The notes under the pieces were generated by a model that had not been told where the DNA came from, searched no databases, and worked only from the letters and a program-made list of their open reading frames with translations. The position numbers and the translations under genes are program-made. Source: WHSW01 sp963821025 (lineage in GTDB: Bacteria > Actinomycetota > Thermoleophilia > Solirubrobacterales > 70-9). From it: a stretch of DNA of 64,000 nucleotides. Of the stretch, positions 60,115 to 64,000 are shown piece after piece. Where the stretch lies: contig CAWGCG010000004.1 in NCBI GenBank assembly GCA_963821025.1, positions 62,001-126,000 of the forward strand. Direction: 5' to 3'. Position 1 is the stretch's first letter; every line of letters begins with the position of its first letter.

Positions 60115-61386
60115 CTAGGTATCGAGCTCGGTGAACAGGTCGAGCCAGTCGCGCAGCAGGCGCGGGGTGAGGAAATGCTCACGCGCATGCTCCTTGCCGG
60201 CGCGGCCGATCCGCTTGGCGAGCTCGGGATCGCGGAGGATCTCGGTCGAGCGCCTCGCCGCTTCCTCGGGCGAGCCGACCAGGAAGCCCGACTTGCCGTC
60301 GGCGATCTGCAGCGGGATCCCACCGACGTCGCCGCCGATCATCGGCCGCCCCTTCCATTGCGCCTCGGTGACCGTCAGCCCGAAGCCCTCGCGAATCGAC
60401 TTCTGCATGCAGACGTCGGCCTGGGACTGAAACGCGTTCACCTCGATCGCGCCGACGTTGTTGAGGTTGTTGAGGATCTTGATGTCCGGATCGCCGTCGG
60501 CATGGCGGAAGGTGCGGTGAAAGAACTCCCAGCCCTCGGGGTCGTCGGTGGCCATCGACCCGACCAGCGCCAGCTGAGCGTCGGGGATCTCCTCGCGGGT
60601 CAGCCGGTAGGCGTCGATGACGCCGATCGGGTCCTTCCAGGGATCGAAGCGCGAGACCTGGCAGATCAGTGGCCGGTCGGTGTCGATCCCGAACTGCTCG
60701 CAGACGAACGCCGCGTCCTCGGGTGAGAGTGCCATGTTCTTCGGCGACAGCGGGTCGATCGCCGGCGGGCAGATCCGCTGTATCCCGCCGTCGAGGTGCT
60801 CCGGGACGTACTGAGGCATGTGCCAGACGGTTGCGTCGTATTCGGCGATCAGCGGCAGCATCCGCTCGATCGTCGCCGGGTTGGGAGCCGAGAGGTCGAT
60901 GTGACAGCGCCAGATCCAGCGGCGGGCGCGCTCGCCGACGTTGGCCTTCATCCCGGCCGGCTGCGGATCGTGGACGATGATCACATCCCACTCGCCCTCG
61001 AGGCTCTGAGCGTTCATCGCGTTGTAGGCCTCGAACACCTCCCACTCCTCATCCGAGATCGACTGCGGATCGCCCTGAAGCGAGTTGTGCATCAGCTTGG
61101 TGACGTTGAAGAACTCCTCGCGCCCGAGGATCACCTGCCAGTGCGCATCGACGCCGACGTCGCGCATCAGCGGCACCAGCGCGTAGAGGATCTCCGAGAC
61201 CCCGCCGCCGAATGCGGTGGCGCTGACGTGGAGGACGCGTTTGCCCTGCAGCGGCCCGGCGAGCTCGCGGATCCGCTCGACCAGCCCGCGGCCTGCGATG
61301 TGCGTGTAGTCCGCGAGGGACTTCTGGCCGAGCCCGACTTCCTGAAGCACCGCGGCAGCGTAGTCAAACAGCGGCTCCGGCCGCAA
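60115..61386 (-). CDS. TreT-like trehalose synthase (GT4 glycosyltransferase)
   Basis: A 423-residue GT4 enzyme resembling trehalose glycosyltransferring synthase TreT, which makes trehalose directly from a nucleoside-diphosphate glucose and glucose. Features: VLHVSATAFGGGVSEILYALVPLMRDVGVDAHW at the N-terminus, IVHDPQPAGM, WRCHIDLSAPNP, CQVSRFDPWKDPIGVIDAYRLTREE, and the donor-binding REGFGLTVTEAQWKGRPMIGGDVGGIPLQI. TreT is known from Thermoproteus and the deep-branching actinobacterium Rubrobacter. Beside otsA it gives two trehalose routes in one operon. Confidence 0.87.
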   Translation of the reverse strand: MRPEPLFDYAAAVLQEVGLGQKSLADYTHIAGRGLVERIRELAGPLQGKRVLHVSATAFGGGVSEILYALVPLMRDVGVDAHWQVILGREEFFNVTKLMHNSLQGDPQSISDEEWEVFEAYNAMNAQSLEGEWDVIIVHDPQPAGMKANVGERARRWIWRCHIDLSAPNPATIERMLPLIAEYDATVWHMPQYVPEHLDGGIQRICPPAIDPLSPKNMALSPEDAAFVCEQFGIDTDRPLICQVSRFDPWKDPIGVIDAYRLTREEIPDAQLALVGSMATDDPEGWEFFHRTFRHADGDPDIKILNNLNNVGAIEVNAFQSQADVCMQKSIREGFGLTVTEAQWKGRPMIGGDVGGIPLQIADGKSGFLVGSPEEAARRSTEILRDPELAKRIGRAGKEHAREHFLTPRLLRDWLDLFTELDT

Positions 61387-61429
61387 CGGCTCGGACGTGC
61401 AGCAGATCTTCGCCTGCGGCCGGTGTCGG

Positions 61430-62644
61430 TCAGAGCGATGAGGGCCGCTCGCCCAGGGTCATCTCGATTTGCTGCTCTTCGCCGTCGCGGATCACGTCGA
61501 GCGTGATCTGCTCGCCGGGGTCGAGTCTCGAGACGATCCGTGGCAGGTCGGCGTTCTGGGTGATCTCCTCTCCGTTGACGGCGACGATCACGTCGCCGCC
61601 GGAGGGGTACCCGAGCCCCTGGAAGCGGACCGTGTCATCACCGGCGCGCAGGCCGGCCTCTTCGGCGGGGCTGCCCGGCTCAACTGTGGCGACGAGGGCG
61701 CCAGCCTCGGCGTCGATGCCGAGCTCGTCGGCCAGCTGCGGGTAGAGCGCCCGGGTGCTGACGCCCGCGTAGGCATAGGAGACCTCGCCGTCGCTGCGCA
61801 GCTGGTCGGCTGCACGCTCGGCGAGGTCGATCGGGACCGCGAAACCAACCCCCTCGTTGCCTCCCGAGGAGGTCTGGATCTGCTGGTTGATCCCTACGAC
61901 CTCGCCGGCTGCGTCGAGCAGCGGGCCGCCGGAGTTGCCCGGGTTGATCGAGGCGTCGGTCTGGATCGCGCCGTCGATGCTGAAGTCGGTCAGCGAGTCG
62001 ATCGAGCGGTCGGCGGCTGAGACGATCCCGACCGAGAGCGACTGCGTCTGCCCAAACGGACTGCCGATCGCGGCGACCCCCTCGCCGACCTCGACGTCGT
62101 TCTCGGAGCCGAGCGGCAGCGGATTGAGGTCGAGCCCGGCGGGGTCGACCTTGAGCAGGGCGACGTCGGAGAACGGGTCGAATCCAACTATCCGCGCCTC
62201 GACCTGGTTGTTGTCGGCGAATTGGACGTAGACCTCGTCGGCCTCGTGCAGCGGTCCCGACGGGGTTCCGGTCGTCGAGGCATCGGTCACCACGTGCGCG
62301 TTGGTGAGGATCTCGCCATCCTCGGAGATGACGAAGCCCGAGCCCTGTCCCTGGCCGCCGCCGCCGAACACGTCCGGGGTGCTGTCGCCGCCGATTATCT
62401 GGACCACGGTGACCACGCCCGGCGCCGCGTTCTCATAGATCGTCTGGGCGTCGAACGCACCATCGGCGGCCTCGATCACGACGCGCTTCGAACCCTCGCC
62501 CTCGGTCGTGGTGGTCTGCGCCGCGGTCACGGTGGTGGTCTCATCGCCCCCGCAGGCGGCCAGGCCCAACGACCCAGCGGCAAGGATCGCAGCGGCGACC
62601 ACACTCGCCACGCCCTTTCGGTTGTCCGTCCCTACCTTGATCAC
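61430..62644 (-). CDS. HtrA/DegP-like serine protease, lipoprotein
   Basis: A 404-residue extracytoplasmic protease. The signal has lipobox LGLAAC followed by a Thr/Glu-rich spacer. The trypsin-like domain shows His in ILTNAHVV, Asp in FSDVALLKVD and Ser in INPGNSGGPLLD. A C-terminal PDZ (GALVATVEPGSPAEEAGLRAGDD; YPSGGDVIVAVNGEEI) follows. Quality-control protease of the cell surface, probably stress-related. It is the upstream gene of the htrA-treT-otsA set, with a 43-nt gap to treT. Confidence 0.93.
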   Translation of the reverse strand: MIKVGTDNRKGVASVVAAAILAAGSLGLAACGGDETTTVTAAQTTTTEGEGSKRVVIEAADGAFDAQTIYENAAPGVVTVVQIIGGDSTPDVFGGGGQGQGSGFVISEDGEILTNAHVVTDASTTGTPSGPLHEADEVYVQFADNNQVEARIVGFDPFSDVALLKVDPAGLDLNPLPLGSENDVEVGEGVAAIGSPFGQTQSLSVGIVSAADRSIDSLTDFSIDGAIQTDASINPGNSGGPLLDAAGEVVGINQQIQTSSGGNEGVGFAVPIDLAERAADQLRSDGEVSYAYAGVSTRALYPQLADELGIDAEAGALVATVEPGSPAEEAGLRAGDDTVRFQGLGYPSGGDVIVAVNGEEITQNADLPRIVSRLDPGEQITLDVIRDGEEQQIEMTLGERPSSL

Positions 62645-62774
62645 GGTTCCCTTCGCGTCTGCCTGAGGCGTTGTCGATCAGGATACGCGGCGGCGTTCGG
62701 CATGCAGGCGAGCGTGATCACGGCCCGGACTCGCCCCCGGTCGCCAAGATGCAGATTCCCTCGCGGCCCCACTC

Positions 62775-64000
62775 GTGATCGACTTCCGCCTCTACCGGCT
62801 CGCCTTCATCCCCGCGCTGATCGCGGTCGTGATCGGCATGTTCTCGCTCGAGGGCGCGCCGGCGGCGCGCGAGGCGGCGACGCCGCCGACCACCTTCGAT
62901 GGCGACCGCGCCGCGACCGAGGCGCGCCGGATCGCCGCCGCGGCCCCGGACCGCACCCCCGGTAGCGCCGGCGACGAGCGCGTCGCCGAGCTGGTTCGCA
63001 ACCGGTTCGAAGAGATCCCGGCGGGAGCGGTCAGCGAGCAGGAGTTCGAGGCCGATTACGAGGGCGAGCGGGTCTCGCTTCGCAACATCATCCTGACCCT
63101 GCCCGGCGACGGGGCCAGCACGGTCGCCGTGATCGCCGACCGCGACTCCGCACGAGGTCCGGGCGCCGCGACCAGCGCCTCGGCCACCGGGGTGCTGATC
63201 GAGCTCGCCAACGCCCTCGGGGTCGCCGGCCACGAGAAGACCTACGTGCTCGCCTCGACCAGCGGCGGAGCCGCGGCCGGGGCCGGCGCCCGCGAGCTAG
63301 TCGCCGGGCTTCCGGAGCGCGCCTCGATCGAGGCACTGATCGTGATCTCCCAGCCGGGCGCCTCCGAGCAGCGCCCACCGTTCGCGATCACCAGCTCGAC
63401 CGGGCCGAACAGCGGCTCGGTGCAGCTCGAGCGCACCGCCGAGGCCGCGGTCGAGGCGCAGGCCCAGCGGGTGTCGACCGATGAGGCCGCCTTCACCCAG
63501 CTCGCCCGGCTGGCCTTTCCCTCGGGTCTCGGCAGTCAGGCGCCACTGGTCGACGCGGGCTATGACGCGGTTGCGATTTCGGCCGCCGGCGAGCGCCAGC
63601 TCCCCGGTGCAACGAGCGGCACCGAGGAGATCTCGGGCGGCGGCCTCGACGCGTTCGGCCGCGCGATCCAGGCGACGGTCGGTGCGGTCGACATCTCCAC
63701 GACCGAGCTCGTCCATGGACCCGACGCCCACCTGCAGCTCTCGGGCAACCTGATCGCGGGCTGGAACCTGGCCTTGCTCGGGCTCACCCTGCTGTTGCCG
63801 GCCGCGGTCGCCGCGGTCGACGGGATCGCCCGGGCACGGCGCCGAGGCGATCGGGTCGGTGGCGGGCTCGCCTGGGCGGTGGCCCGCAGCCTGCCGTTCG
63901 TCGGCGCGCTCGCGGCCCTCTACGGGCTCGCGGTCGTCGGCGCGATCCCACGCCCCGAGTTTCCGTTCGATCCCGGGCTCTACGGCCTCGGCACCCGCGC
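62775..64000 (+). CDS. Membrane-anchored M28-like protein, partial (runs off right edge)
   Basis: Open frame from a GTG at 62775 to the window end (408 codons so far, no stop). An N-terminal helix (LAFIPALIAVVIGMFSL), an M28 aminopeptidase-like domain (RTPGSAGDERVAELVRNRFEE; NIILTLPGDGASTVAVIADRDSARG; ATSASATGVLIELANAL) and at least two more helices near residues 330-400 (LALLGLTLLLPAAVAAVDG). The canonical M28 zinc motifs (GAHYDS, DxxSG) are changed to IADRDS and SASATG, so it is probably inactive as a peptidase. 130 nt separate it from the divergent htrA-like gene. Confidence 0.8.
   Translation, partial: MIDFRLYRLAFIPALIAVVIGMFSLEGAPAAREAATPPTTFDGDRAATEARRIAAAAPDRTPGSAGDERVAELVRNRFEEIPAGAVSEQEFEADYEGERVSLRNIILTLPGDGASTVAVIADRDSARGPGAATSASATGVLIELANALGVAGHEKTYVLASTSGGAAAGAGARELVAGLPERASIEALIVISQPGASEQRPPFAITSSTGPNSGSVQLERTAEAAVEAQAQRVSTDEAAFTQLARLAFPSGLGSQAPLVDAGYDAVAISAAGERQLPGATSGTEEISGGGLDAFGRAIQATVGAVDISTTELVHGPDAHLQLSGNLIAGWNLALLGLTLLLPAAVAAVDGIARARRRGDRVGGGLAWAVARSLPFVGALAALYGLAVVGAIPRPEFPFDPGLYGLGTR

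Overview
This window looks like a chromosomal segment of a high-GC actinobacterium, most likely Thermoleophilia (Solirubrobacterales-like). The reasons are the very high GC content, dense operons with ATGA/GTGA/TTGA start-stop overlaps, frequent GTG and TTG starts, a fused biotin carboxylase/BCCP protein, flavin-dependent thymidylate synthase domains, the rpsF-ssb-rpsR-rplI operon, and paired trehalose synthases (OtsA plus a TreT-like enzyme). The assignment rests on gene content and style only. I saw no rRNA, tRNA, CRISPR array, insertion sequence or prophage. No gene-free stretch exceeds 300 bases; the largest is 56591-56865, between ssb and rpsR.

Layout. 1-12152 (+): respiratory complex I operon nuoD(3' end)-E-F-G-H-I-J-K-L-M-N. 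12175-34707: an accessory catabolic and transport locus in two halves, each organised around a divergent promoter. Half 1 has a leftward arm (cupin, class III aminotransferase, PhoX-type phosphatase, PotD-like lipoprotein) and a rightward arm (class III aminotransferase, N,N-dimethylformamidase-like large subunit, frameshifted PYROXD2-like FAD oxidoreductase). Half 2 has a leftward SDR-Lrp pair and a rightward ten-gene operon: GntR/FCD regulator, atypical enolase, glycerate 2-kinase, complete PotABCD-type ABC transporter, PYROXD2-like oxidoreductase, class III aminotransferase and a KBL-like acyltransferase. Both divergent intergenic regions carry the same 22-bp element (18/22 identical), which argues that the halves form one regulon.

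34676-47443: an M20 deacylase remnant, a SnoaL-like protein with a group II decarboxylase, a VOC protein with a double-ThyX fusion, a secreted trypsin-like protease with a glycine/aspartate repeat tail, a leftward set of small membrane/DCC/CBS proteins, and a three-gene operon (saccharopine dehydrogenase-like, zinc-ribbon, APH kinase). 47425-54072 (mostly -): DUF2804, AccBC, PurA, a DnaC-like helicase loader and DnaB. 54230-58602: a frameshifted small secreted protein, a hydrolase, a rhomboid-like protein, and rpsF-ssb-rpsR-rplI, with S6 carrying a long Pro/Ala tail. 58615-62644 (-): htrA, treT-like, otsA. The right edge cuts a membrane-anchored M28-like protein.

The candidate for an undescribed system is the two-part locus at 12.2-34.7 kb. 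One ABC importer probably serves two paralogous binding proteins. Three class III PLP enzymes, two flavin oxidoreductases, an amidase-like protein, a KBL and a glycerate-to-PEP module could together dismantle an amine or amino-acid-like substrate. The substrate cannot be read from the sequence. Two genes (20072-21729 and 54230-54603) are broken by what looks like the same defect, one missing C in a GCCT context, so assembly error must be excluded before calling them pseudogenes.
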